From Hirundichthys speculiger (Eukaryota > Chordata > Actinopteri > Beloniformes > Exocoetidae), in contig JAGFBZ010000178.1 in NCBI GenBank assembly GCA_018398805.1, positions 868,001 to 932,000 on the forward strand: a DNA stretch of 64,000 nt. Reading direction: 5' to 3'. Shown in pieces: positions 33,325-44,215 of the stretch; position 1 is the first letter of the stretch; the number at the start of each line of letters is the position of its first letter. The position numbers and the translations under genes were made by a program. The notes under the pieces were generated by a model. That model had not been told where the DNA came from. It saw nothing but the letters and a program-made list of their open reading frames with translations, and made no database searches.

Positions 33325-34119
33325 AAGGCTGGGGTCCATCCTTAAATCAAATTTATTTCTGCCCCACATTTAAAATAGCCTCAGTTGACCAAAGAGCTGT
33401 ACAGGCTAAAACTAATAAAGATCCCTAAAAATAAGCAAGTATATCTAATAAAACAAGATCAGAAGAATAAAGACAAAGCAAAGCAACAATCTCTACTAAA
33501 ATTCTTTTTTTTTTAAGTACTATGATAAAGCAATAAATAAAAACATAAATAAAATCTGAATAACACATATATAAACAACAAAAGCCAAGGTATCTTGCTC
33601 CAGATGGAGCAAACGCCAGTGAAAAAGTTGTTTTTAACAATGATTTCAAATCTTCAGTGGTCCTGGCAGAATTAAAGGTTTTGGGAGCAACGGCAGAAAA
33701 AGCTCTATCAGCTAGGGTTTTTTAATTTAGACCTTGGACCTGTCAGGAGCAGCTGGTTGGATGATCCCAGAGCTCTGACTGGACAAGGAGAGTTTAAAAC
33801 CTCACACTAACCTCACACCAAGCTGTTAAGACTCTTAGAAACCAGCAATAAAATCTTAAACTGGATCCCGAACTGAAAACGAAGCCAGTGAAGGGAAGCA
33901 CCAGGACAGGAGTGATGAGGGCGAGCTGCTGCGCTGAACAGTTTGCAAGCAAGTTACAACAGTCTAATCGACAGGTGATGAAGGCATGAATAGCTCTGAA
34001 GGTGGGCCTTCACCTTACTTAAGAGCTGAAGATGGAGAAAACTTGTTTTAATCACTGAGCTTATGTGTTTATCAAATTTAAAACCAGAGACAAAAATTAT
34101 AACAAGACTTCTCACAAAC
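33325..34119 (-). mobile_element. L2/CR1-type LINE, 3' piece of a split copy
   Basis: Minus strand. The frame at 34108-33954 reads FVRSLVIIFVSGFKFDKHISSVIKTSFLHL, the block that follows the RT domain in this LINE group. Further down come LHWLRFQFGIQFKILLLV (near 33890), NQLLLTGPRSKLK (near 33740) and a 3' untranslated part near 33340-33420. Stops are frequent. The 5' continuation is at 35113-35161 and then 37388-37690, after two younger insertions. Confidence 0.75.
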
Positions 34120-34479
34120 GAGCAGCACGGTGGTTTGGTAGTCAGCACTGTTGCCTCACAGCTAGAAGGTTCCTGGTTTGAACCTCGGCAGGGGAACTTT
34201 CTGTGTGGAGTTTTAATGTTCTCCTCGTGCTTGCGTGGGTTTCCTCCGGGTACTCCGGCTTCCTCCCACAGTTCAAAGAGATGCATGTCAGATTAATTGA
34301 TGGTTCTAAATTGCCTGTAGGAGTGATTGTGAGTGTGTGTGGTTGTTCGTCTACATGTGGCCCTGCGATGGACTGGTGACCTGTCCAGGGTGGACCCCTG
34401 CCTTTCACCTGAAGAGAGCTGGGATAGACTCCAGCAGATCCCCGTGACCCTGAAATAGGATTAAACGGGTATAGATAAT
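34120..34479 (+). repeat. tRNA-like SINE head
   Basis: Has the ordered blocks of a SINE-type repeat very common in fish: AGCAGCACGGTGGTTTGGTA, TTGCCTCACAGCTAGAAGGT, CCTGGTTTGAACCTCG (B box), TTTCTGTGTGGAGTTTTAAT, GGGTTTCCTCCGGGTACTCC, GGCTTCCTCCCACAGTTC, GCGATGGACTGGTGACCTGT. The usual (GGAT)n tail is missing because the sequence passes straight into the GC-rich middle part of the composite. Confidence 0.75.
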
Positions 34480-35101
34480 CTGCGGTCGGATGTCTACATA
34501 CTGGTGGAGACCTGCCGCGGACATGGACGGTGTCGCTGGAGGCCGGTTCGGGAAATCTAAGCTAAGTAGCGCTGAACTGCTACCCGCGGCAACCACCGCC
34601 ACTGGATCCGGGCTGCAGCGTCACGGAGCCAAGACGGGAGCCCCCGACGTAGCGGCGGCAGCATGCTGCCCCCGTCCAGCAGTCTACATGCCGGATGGGT
34701 CAACTGACCTGGCAGGGGCCGTCTGGTGACCTGGTGGGGCCCAGCACTGCCGGGGGAGACAACAACGGCCTGGGATGGTCGGCTCCGTCGCTCGCCGGAC
34801 TGAATGGAGCTCGGTCTTTCCAGAGGAGATGGTCTGGTTCATCGGTGCTTCCTCCTCTGACCTGGAGATATCTCACTTGTCATCTATTTGGAGATAAACT
34901 GTTTCTAATGGCTGTTAACTGTTTTAATGGCTGTCATCTGGAGTTAGCACTCGGACCACGGGACCTGGCATGAAAAGGAGCGCTGGACACTAGCAGCTCC
35001 CCTAGTACACCAGATTTTTTCTGGTGTACTGAAACTTGAATTTCCCCCTTGGGGCATTAATAAAGTATTTTGAATTGAATTGAATTGAATAATGAATGGA
35101 T
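34120..35101 (+). mobile_element. Composite retroposon with SINE head and (TTGAA)n tail
   Basis: 982 bp framed by GACTTCTCACAAAC (34106-34119) and GATTTCTAACAAAC (35099-35112), a 14-nt TSD with two mismatches, so the whole segment entered in one event. It begins with a tRNA-like SINE head (34120-34479; B-box-like GGTTTGAACC at 34175-34184). It continues with a GC-rich middle (34480-34980). It ends in an 11-bp stem-loop (35004-35030), CCCTTGGGGCATTAATAAAG and a TTGAATTGAATTGAAT tail. No protein is recognisable in the middle (frames of 79-92 residues). Confidence 0.65.
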
Positions 35102-35112
35102 TTCTAACAAAC

Positions 35113-35161
35113 TGCTTACAGTTGATCGATAATGGACAAATCACACATGTCCAATCTAAAA
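35113..35161 (-). mobile_element. L2/CR1-type LINE, middle piece of the split copy
   Basis: 49 bp left between the composite retroposon and the hAT element. On the minus strand it reads LDWTCVICPLSINCK, linking the GQPDIL end of the upstream piece to FVRSLVI in the downstream piece. Confidence 0.65.
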
Positions 35162-37387
35162 CAGGGGTGTCCAATATGTCGATCGTGATCTACTGGTTGA
35201 TCGTAAAGGCAGTGTGGGTAGATCGCATGGCATTAAAACATGGACATCAGCCTGTCATTCATCCTCACTATGAAATTTGTCACCTGATAGATGTACAGGG
35301 CAGTCAGTCTGATCATTCTGTCATTTCTGTCATAGCACACACTGCACAAAACTACACGTTCTAGTAAGCTAGTGAGTTAGCCTCCAATTTATGTCTAAAA
35401 GGGTATAAAAATGAGTGGGGGAGCTGGACCAAGAAAAAAAAAAACAAAAACATACCACTTCCATGTGGAATGGGAGCTGGACTTTTTTTTATCACTATGT
35501 CCTCTGCCAGTCTGCCATCACTATACCCGAAATAGGGAAATGTGGAGCAGCACTTTCGGGCTGTTCATAAAAACAACGACACTGACTTCCCTCTGAAAAG
35601 CGAGCTTAGAAGGAGAAAGGTGAAGGAACTAAAATCCCAGTTGTCCGGACAGCAGTCATTTTTCTCACAGTCAACTTCAAAAGCAAAGCTAGCCACCGAA
35701 GCTCAGTTAATCATTAAGAACAAGAAATCCTTCCAAGATGGAGAGATGCTGAAAGAGGCATGTGTTGAAGCAGCTGAGTCATTGTTCAAAAACGAAGGAG
35801 AAATACTGTCTTCAATCAGAGCTCCCCAGCTATCAAGAACTACAGTCATGCGACGCAGCGAAGCCACGGCTGAGGATTTGACCAAGCAACTTTGGAAGGA
35901 CATCATAGACGTCGAGTGTTTCTCTCTGCAGTTGGACGAGTCTACAGACATGAGTGACACTGCCCAATTGGGCATTTTTATTCGGATGGTGCTTACTGAC
36001 AGGACCGCAAAAGAGGAGCTGTTAACAGTCCTGTCCATGGAAGAACACGTGCGAGGAAAGGACAGATCTTTTAAAAACTTTATTGAGAAAACCCAGCTCT
36101 CAGTGTGCAAATTGGTGTTCATCACCACAGATGGAGCACCTGAAATGGTTGGCTGCTCAGATGGGTTTATATCCAAGAGCAGGAGGGATGATGCTTTCCC
36201 AGACTTCCTCACTTACCACTGGATAATACACCAACAAGGGTTATGTGCAATAATGCAGAAATAATGGATGTGGCAATGAAGATCGGCTGTTCTATTCGTG
36301 GCAGATCTCTTCAAAGATGGCTGTTCCATGTACATCTGGGTAACGTAGTGACCACTCTGAGTTATTGTTGCATACTGATGTCAGAAGGCTTAGTCGAGAG
36401 ACATTCGTCTGGAGATACAGGTTTTTTCCGTGAAGCTAAAGATGCAGAATATAATTATCTAAATGACGACCTGTGGCTGCTATACTTGGCATTTTTAACC
36501 GATCTGACCAACATGTTGAATGACCTCAATCTAGAGCTGCAAGGGAAAGACAAAATTATGATCAATATGATCATCTCAGTTAATGCTTTTAAATGAAAGA
36601 TGCAACTTCTCTCCTCAAAGCTCCAGAACCATGATTTGGCAAACCTTCAGAACCTCACGTCAGAGTTGGAGATGCAAGGGACGTCATGTGTGCAGCTTGA
36701 CAGCGTAGCTACACAGAGCAGATTGACAATTGTCTGCCAGAGTTTGAGAAACAATTTCAAGACTGATTTTCTCCAGCCACGCTGCATTCATGAGCTACCC
36801 TTTTCGAGAAGGTGCTGAGGTTGTTTCACTGGCATCAAAAATTGCAACACTGTTTCACCTGAACTCTTCCAGTGTGGAGGATGAGATCTTGACACTACAA
36901 GCCAACATTGAGCTGAGGTCCAGAGCTCATGGATGGACCTGGAACTTACCTACAGAGGGAAAGTACTCCAACATGAGGAAATGTGCAACCTCATTGACTG
37001 CATTATTCAGCTCCACTCATCTACGTGAGTCAGCCTTTTCCCACATGAAGGTCATTAAGTCCAAGTACAGCTCCACCATGACTGATGATCATCTAAAGGC
37101 GTGCTTGAGGCTGGCTGTCAGCAGCTGCTGTCCAGACTGTGCATCCCTGGCTGATTCCATTCAATGCAAGTCATCAGAGTGAGGTAATGACAAAAAATAT
37201 ACAGAGCTGTACTGAGCAATACAGGTTTACACAGTTATTGAAAGTACATCAACATATATGGTTCATATAAAGAATTCTCAATATACTTATGAATAAATAT
37301 ATGTTTTGCAATTTTATAGTAGGTAGATCATTTTGACTTAGTCATTTTCTAAGTAGCTCACATGATGAAAAGGTATTTGCACCCCTG
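35162..37387 (+). mobile_element. hAT element, 2226 bp, perfect 8-bp TSD, with transposase
   Basis: Ends CAGGGGTGTCCAA and (reverse complement of the right end) CAGGGGTGCAAAT. ATCTAAAA stands on both sides (35154-35161, 37388-37395). Nearly the whole inside is one transposase-derived reading region on the plus strand (35411-37182). It belongs to the Charlie-like hAT group from which fish genomes hold many copies annotated as GTF2IRD2-like or ZBED-like. It inserted into the LINE at 33325-37690. Confidence 0.9.
35411..37182 (+). pseudogene. hAT transposase (GTF2IRD2/ZBED-like), about five frame breaks
   Basis: Starts MSGGAGPRKKK (35411). BED finger: the first Cys region is damaged near 35495, the second half survives as HFRAVHKN (35548-35575). 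The catalytic part is open from 35542 to 36264 and shows FSLQLDESTDMSD and TTDGAPEMVG, the usual context of the first acidic residues of hAT enzymes. Further frames follow at 36243-36596, 36600-36818 and 36790-37182; the last holds the conserved C-terminal dimerisation block (MRKCATSLTALF...ESAFSHMKVIKSKY). The few breaks (near 35540, 36230, 36597, 36790) suggest a fairly young inactivation. The protein would act in the nucleus on its own element ends. Confidence 0.85.
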
Positions 37388-37700
37388 ATCTAAAATGTCT
37401 GGCTGACCAAAAACAATGATTTCTGTCTTGTTCTTATTCAGATTGAGGAAGTGCATCTCCAACCATGAGTGGACTCCCGTGAGCCAGTTCAGCAAAGGTT
37501 GTATACACTCATTAGTCTCTCTGTACAAGCAGATAAATCTGCAAATTATCAGCAAGACAGTGAAATACAATGTTGTGCTTCTGAAAGATAGAGTTCAGAG
37601 GAAACATGTACAGAAAAGAACTGGACTCCTGGTCCGTAGGTACTGGGGACCAGTTTTACCTCCTCAACTGACTGAGCCAAGCCAAGCATAGGTGTTTTCA
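37388..37700 (-). mobile_element. L2/CR1-type LINE, RT piece of the split copy
   Basis: Minus strand. HCLADNLQIYLLV (about 37562-37524) is the reverse-transcriptase catalytic box, normally YADDxQIYL; the first catalytic position reads L and the second Asp is Asn. Then comes WLEMHFLNLNKNKTEIIVFG (37480-37410), the typical following motif. A stop separates the two. The 5' part of the LINE is missing beyond about 37700. Confidence 0.75.
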
Positions 37701-38930
37701 CAACCAAGATTCAAACATATGTGCTTCTGCCTTTTAAACGAGCGTTCTGAATCTAAGGGTTTTATGATATATGTAAATGTTAGTTAAACCTCTTTTTTCT
37801 CTGAGCCGCCAGAGAATCTAAAAACATGAGATATAAATCATTAGTCAGATTAAATCCTCCGCTTTTGTTGAGAATGATTTGCCTTTGCCTGTATCCATCT
37901 TGAGCTTTGTGCCTTTGAAGCTCAAGTCACACCAGGCTTGAAAAGCAACAGCATATGCATGCTGCAGGTCTGAGGTGGTTTTAGTCACGAAGCAGAGCAT
38001 GTGGCCTCAGAGACGGGGAGAATGTGTTGTGCAGTATGAAGCTCAAAAAGTCCATGGATGTATTAAAGGGCAGATTGTCCCCGCGTCTGCACGGAGGGCA
38101 GCTCCGGATGAAAACTGAGGGTTTAAAAGCTTCAATTTGTGTGTTTTTGGTCAGCAGAAGTGCGCTGGCAATGAGATCTGCAACTTCACACATCAATTAT
38201 TTATCTTCCTTTTACTTCTCTCTCATATTGCCTGTTATATAAAAAAAGCTTATTGAAATGTTGAGAAATATATATATATATATATATATTTTTTTATATA
38301 TATATATAAACATATATATATGTGCATTTGTAAATGATCGTGGTGAGTAAATAAGTAATATCATGGAATTCATGGAGACCATGAAGGTCCCTGATGATGA
38401 CTACAGGTTGAACTGGGAGGGAAAAGATGAATGTTTTTCAGTGAAACATGGACACCACAAACATACAGTCTATAGTCATTTCTGTCTGTTAGCAAGGGTT
38501 GGCTGACTGGCAGGTTCCAGCAGAGCTCTGCTAGTTCTTGTTTCAGCTTTTGCAGCGGCTGTTTTGGTCGTGACACTTGAAATGAGAATGTTTGGAGAGA
38601 TTTGATCAGAATGAATGTAAATATTAATTATCATTCTGGGTTAGTGTAAGCTAAGCCAGCCAAGCTAAAAAAAAAAAAAAGCTAACTGTGGGTGTGTTCA
38701 AGCCGGCTACAAGGGAAAAGAGGTAAGAAGTAAGTCAATTTGTCTGCGTTGTGTTGGCAAATGGCATGTGTGCATATTAGTGTTATCATCATAGCTACAG
38801 CGATCACTGTTGTGATATCTCTCACTTTTTTATTGTTTGTCTCATACAAGCAAGAGAAAAATCAAATCACATCAATGTAACTCCCACAGAACAAGTGATC
38901 AATTTTAAAGATTATTTTAGCAAGAGAACC
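37701..38930. other. Stretch with an AT-rich palindromic microsatellite
   Basis: (TA)n with TTTTTTT in its centre at 38268-38316. The block 38345-38580 (minus frame of 68 residues) may be a dispersed repeat, but I cannot name it. A poly-A run is near 38667-38680. No gene is recognisable. Confidence 0.45.
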
Positions 38931-39392
38931 CAGTCATGCACCGATCTGACTTTTTTTAAAGTTTCAATACCGATCCCTTCGCCTTTGATTTGCACATCAG
39001 TCCACACCTGATATCAGTCTGATACCACAGCTGAATTAAAGAGCTGCATATCTCACTGTGTGGAAGAGGCTACAGGATTAACGTCACATTCATTTCCTCA
39101 GACAACATGTTAGAAAATAAGACACATATAAATCGAATGAACAAAAATCGGTTGTACACCAGCATTCAAAGTCCAAATAAAACATATTCAAACTTAAAGA
39201 AATTAAACAAAATGTAGCAGGAGAAACTGCACATACGTAGAAACAGAATCTACGTATACATCATGTTTCAGCGACAAATTTAAAGTGAACGGACCAGCTC
39301 ATGTATTAGTTTTATTTTCCAATAACAGGTCCATATATTTTGTCAATATCAGGACTGATATCTCATCTTAATATTGGGCCCAAGCATCCCTA
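38931..39392. mobile_element. Small non-autonomous hAT element, 462 bp
   Basis: Left end CAGTCATGCACCGATCTGA and right end (reverse complement) TAGGGATGCTTGGGCCCAA correspond to the ends of a hAT family with GCACCGATC motifs. The flanks AGAGAACC (38923-38930) and AGACAACC (39393-39400) are an 8-bp TSD with one mismatch. No coding capacity. Confidence 0.7.
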
Positions 39393-39400
39393 AGACAACC

Positions 39401-42294
39401 TGCATTGTTGGCAACTGTGAAGATTCTGTCTCAGAATGACTGGTTCCACATTTACACCTGTTAACAGAGTTATAAAAACATCTATAAACTATGAGTGATG
39501 TTCACAACAGCAGGCAACGAGCATTTACTGAAAGAGATGTCTATCTATATTTATTTTGTCATGGTTCGTCCTGCTACCTACTATTCTGTTTGAAAGGATT
39601 TGTGGTCGTTTACAGGAAACGTTGGAAACCTGGCATTAATAACTAGTTGAAAATGTGTGAATCTGACCAGTAACAGAAGTTTTGCACACATATGAGCCAT
39701 TAGTTCTGGCCTCTTGCAAGCCCACAGGAATCTAAATTCACTTGAACCAAATCTGCTCATTTTCAGAGGGAACATCTGTTTGTGATTGGAGTTATGCTCG
39801 GTGCAAAGCTATTCCAGTGGTTCCAGGCTTTAATGGAAGCCTGGAAATTAGCATAATATGGCCACTTTAATGTTCACGACACAAATTAGAAAACAAAAAA
39901 CTGAACAGGCTGTTTGGAAGGGTCTTCAAGAGAAAGTGTCTTCACTTGGTCAGAGTTGAATTAGAGCCTGAAACAGACTGAAGTGCTGCAGCAGGACGTT
40001 AACAAATACACACAGCTGAAAACAGACTGACCAAAAGGTGCCATTTCTCTTTACTGTACAAACAAGGACTTCTTCCAAAGTTCCAAGTGTTTAACATTCT
40101 GATCAGGGAAACGTTAGATGTCTGGCAGGCTCTTTAATAGTTTATTACAAGTGGTCAACGTTGCACAATCAGACTAAGCAGAGAATCCCATTAATGTCTG
40201 AAATGTCCTTTCTGTGGGAAAATCGGGAGCATTAATGCCATTCCTGATAAAGCTGAATATTACGGCTGACTACAACACCTTACAAGTGGGAGTGCAGCAT
40301 CGCTCTGATATTAACGATGAAGTTACTAAGCAGGGGTTGACTTCACATAACAGCCACTCAGTGAAAACAAAAGCGCCGGCCCTGTCAGCTGAGCCTCCCC
40401 TCCCCTCACTAAAAAAAAAAAAAAAAAACACTAATAAATGTTGTTCGCTGTTCCCCCTTTGCCTCGTCCAAGGCTGACGCGTCCTTATTACAATAGATCG
40501 GCCACAATTGATTTGTCTTTAGAACCCTCAGGGAGAAAAAAAAAAGCCCTATTGATTTTCTGCTGAGAGCGTGTGAGAAGTTCAAGCCCATGGTGAAGTG
40601 GTTTGTCAGACATCGGCTTGGCTTCGGGTAGAGACACAGAGGTGCACATGTGGTGTGCTCAGTGAGTGGGTGGATTGGTGCCAAGGCTGTCTGATTCTGT
40701 GGTTAGTCACGTTCAGCTTTAACTCGAGCACCAGGTAATGTCGAACCCCACCATCTATCACTCACACTCATGACGAGATACCTGAAATGCAGCAAGGGGC
40801 TGCAGGGAAAACGTGCCATGTCCAGGACAGCCTTTCTTTCTTTTTTCCCCACCTATTAGACTGAACAGTTACAAAGAGACAATAAACAAACACTCACAGT
40901 CCTTTTTTTTAATTCCTTGAAAGAAGGGACTACGATGTTGATTTTATAATGCTGCACCCCATTCAAATAAACTGTCAGGACACTTTTTACACTGAGCCAA
41001 CTGAAAGGAAGCTTCACGTCTGAGTGAACTGACACCGTTTGCAGAATTTCACACACTCGTTAAACTTTAATCATCACTTCCACCAAATTTTGGAAAACCT
41101 AATCTCCATTTAAAAACGTGAAATTTTTAGAACATACAATTGCGCTTACTAGTGACACCTTATCCTGATCAGACCGGTGGAAGAGTTATAACGCAAACAT
41201 TGACGCACAACTTTGAACCTGCAAGAAAAACAGAAAATAATCAAACAATTCATGACTTTCTCCAATTTCTGTACACAGTGACATGTTGCAAAAGTACCAC
41301 CAAGACCTGTTTGTTGTAGTTCGTTTAGCCTGAGCTACATGATAGACAGTCTTAATTATGTATAATGACTTTACTCCACTTAGCCACTGTTAGGATTAAA
41401 ATGATCTGAGCACTGTTGAACTGTTAAAACTAAACTTTATGATATGTAGGAATGCAGTCTTCTTTTATGACCGTGAGTTCTTCAGCTGTAGGTTTTGTGA
41501 CTTAAACATTCTTCCCGACCCCCCCAACAGTTTGCGACCAAAAGTCTGTGACAGCATAGATAAACACATTTGAGGGATATCTCATTTCCTGGACAAACAC
41601 AACCACATGTGTCTGGACTTGCTGTTTACCATCTGGACTCGAAGACAAAGGGCCATAAAACTTAGGAGGAGAGCAAGGATCCACCTCCGCTGGATCTTTT
41701 AAGAACGGACAGAATCTGACATCCAGCATGCATTTCCCTGGCATCTCTTTGGTGTCAGTAAGATGTGCCATCGGGCGATTTAAAATATTCTGCATGGCAT
41801 ATTGATTCTTTGTATTCATGATTGTATTAAACTCTTTAATTGACCCTCGTTTCTAGTCTCATCAATGGCACCAGATAAAAAACACTGAGAATTATTTTCA
41901 CCACTGTGCAAGTAAAACGCTGCAACATGTAGACGAGCATTGCAAGACACAGTGCAAAGTGTGAGTGAGGGGGCTGAGTTGTGAGCTAAAGCTATTAACA
42001 GAAGGAGTTAATGCTCTGGTGTGTTTTTGAAATAATCAAGGAATAAGCATTTATTACCTGAAGCTTCTATTTTGGCTCCGGTGGATGAGGAGTCAGTATG
42101 GAAGAGATAGTTTAGAAGAGCGATTTTAGGGTTTTAGAAAACTATTAAGAAAATAAGAGTTACACAAAAAAAGTTACAGCAGAAGTGTTACGTTAAGGAA
42201 ACACATTAGCAGGCAAGAATAAATGACGATGGAACACAGGAAGAATAAAAATGTTCATCTGTCAAAACATTAATGCAGCTTCATGGGGGTCACA
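39401..42294. other. Mostly plain sequence
   Basis: No repeat family could be named. Poly-A at 40410-40428. One minus frame (41819-41502) is described separately. Other frames are short. Confidence 0.45.
41502..41819 (-). CDS. Unrecognised 105-residue frame, possibly a coding fragment
   Basis: Reads from ATG 41819 to a stop near 41502. The composition is that of an ordinary globular protein (contains MPGKCMLDVRFCPFL, DPCSPPKFYGPL, THVVVFVQEMRYPSN and FIYAVTDFWSQ), without low complexity and with few rare codons. I do not recognise the family. There is no splice acceptor that I would trust upstream, and no neighbouring frame continues it. It could be an exon, a processed-gene scrap or part of an unfamiliar transposon, or chance. 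Confidence 0.25.
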   Translation of the reverse strand: MNTKNQYAMQNILNRPMAHLTDTKEMPGKCMLDVRFCPFLKDPAEVDPCSPPKFYGPLSSSPDGKQQVQTHVVVFVQEMRYPSNVFIYAVTDFWSQTVGGVGKNV

Positions 42295-44148
42295 GGCCAG
42301 AGTCTTCTTTGAGCCAGTCTCAAGCCCAGATTAGTGCAGAGGGTTGTGGCAGGAACAGAATCTGACGTAAAACACCTGCCACATTAAACATGCGAATCGT
42401 AAGACCCATGAACCCCGTACCTGATCGGCTGAGGCCCGGGTTAACAACAACAGCCATGGGTACAATTTCCCCAAGGTGCTGGTTTGAAATTGTTGGTCTA
42501 AGATGGAGAGAAGGAAGAAGGAGAGAACAAAAGGAGTGTGCATAGGAAGAGAGAAAAGAGGAAAAGCATGACACTAGGGATGAGAGCAGGAACTCTGAAT
42601 GTTGGGACCATGACAGGAGAAGCTAGAGAGATGGTTGGCATGATGCAGAGGAGGAAGGTGAAAATTCTGTGTGTTCAGGAGACCAGGTGGAAAGACAGCA
42701 CAGCTAGAAGCTTAGTATCAGGATTCAAGCTGTTTTATCGTGGTGTTGATGGAAGGAAGATCGGAGTAGGATTTATCATGAAGGAGGAGTTTGTCAGGAA
42801 TGTTCTGGAGGTGAAAACAGTGTCAGATAGAGTGATGAGTCTGAAAATAGAAACTGAAGGTGTGATATTCAATGTTGTTAGTGTTTATGGTCCACAGGTA
42901 GGATGAGAGTTAGAAGAGAAGGAGAAATTCTGGAATGAGGTAAATGAAGTGATGTAGAGCATCCCCAGAGATGAAAGAGTAGCGATTGGTACAGACTTCA
43001 ATGGTCATGTTGGAGAAGGAATTGGAGGTGATGAGGAAGTGATGGGCAGGTTTGGTATCCAGGACAGGAATGCAGGATGGAAATGGCTGCAGTGAATACT
43101 TGCTTCCAGAAGAGGCAGGAACAGAGGATGACTTATTAGAGTGGAGGTAGCTAAGACTACCAACAGATGGACTACAGCTTGTGTAGACAATGTAACCTGA
43201 CGGAGATCAGTGACTGCAAAGTAGTGGTAGGTGTGAGTGTAGCCAGACAGCAGAGGATGGTGGTGTGGAGGATGACTCTGATGATGAGGAAGATTAAGAG
43301 GACTAAGGTGAGCAGAGGACAAAGTGGTGGAAGCTGAAAAAGTAAGGTCAGGAGTTGCTCCCAGATGACTGGATGACTACAGCTAATGGGATCAGGGAGA
43401 CGGGTTAGAGAGGACTTGGAGTATCATCTGGTAGGAAAACAGACAAGGAGACTTAGTGGAGGAATGAGGAAGTGCAGGAGTATGTACAGAGAAAGAGGTT
43501 AGCTAAGAAGAAGTAGGACACTGAGAGGACTGAAGACAGGAGGCAGGAGGACAGGGAAATGCAGCGTAAGGAGAAGATACAGGTGGAAAAGACCAAACAA
43601 AGGGTATATGTTGATTTGTATGCTGGTTGGACAGTAAGGAGGGAGAGACTGACTTATACAGGTTGGAGAGGCAGAGAGATGGAGATGAAAAGATGTGTAA
43701 CAGGCTGGAATCAAGGATAGAGATGGAAATATATTGACAGATACTAGGAGTGTGACATGACGATGGAAAGAGTACTTTGAAGAGTTGGTGAACGAGGAAA
43801 ATGATCTGAAAAGAGAACAAAGAGGAGAAGAGGTGACAGTTGCAGATCAGGAGGTGGCAAAGATTAGTGAGGCTGAAGTGAGGAGGACATTAAAGAGGAT
43901 GAAGAGTGGGAAGATAGTTGGTCCTGATGATGCACCTGTGGAGGTACGGAAGTGTCTAGGAGAGGGGGCAGTAGAGTCTTAGACTAGGACATTCAACAAA
44001 ATCTTAGAGAGTGAGAGGATGCCTGAAGAATGGAGGAGAGGTGTGTGGTGTCGAGTTTTAAGAACAAGGGAGACGTGCAGAGTTGTGGAAACTACAGAGG
44101 AATAAATCTGATGAGCAACACAATGAAGTCATGAGAAAGAGTAGCAGA
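42295..44148 (+). mobile_element. RTE-type LINE, 5' and middle part
   Basis: The 5' region (CTTTGAGCCAGTCTCAAGCC at 42305, GGCCCGGGTTAACAAC near 42434) and the coding part match the endonuclease/reverse-transcriptase LINE common in fish. 42583-42906: apurinic-type endonuclease start, MRAGTLNVGTMTG and CVQETRW. Near 42990: IGTDFNGHVGEG, with the Asp/Asn of the endonuclease centre. 43785-43982: RT N-terminal block, RMKSGKIVGPDDAPVE. Near 44090: NYRGINLMSNTMK. Several stops and frameshifts. The RT palm is absent because the element stops at about 44148, where an unrelated tail begins. Confidence 0.8.
42538..43982 (+). pseudogene. LINE endonuclease/reverse transcriptase pseudogene
   Basis: Would nick target DNA and copy its RNA into the genome. 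Two open stretches remain, 42538-42906 (endonuclease) and 43785-43982 (RT start). Between them the reading is broken by stops such as the TGA after YGPQVG (42904) and a TAG near 42955. Downstream, MPEEWRRGVWCR near 44020 fits the next RT block before the truncation. Confidence 0.75.
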
Positions 44149-44215
44149 AGTATACAGACAGACAGACAGATAAATGCCGGCAAAAACATGACCTCCTTGG
44201 CGGAGGTCACTATTT
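44149..44215 (+). repeat. CCTTGGCGGAGGT repeat tail fused to the LINE
   Basis: ACAGACAGACAGACAGATAA, then ATGCCGGCAAAAACATGACC and CCTTGGCGGAGGTC. The same tail ends the repeat at 59366-59612. The start of that repeat (GAGCGCAGACCTCC) is not present here. Confidence 0.7.
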
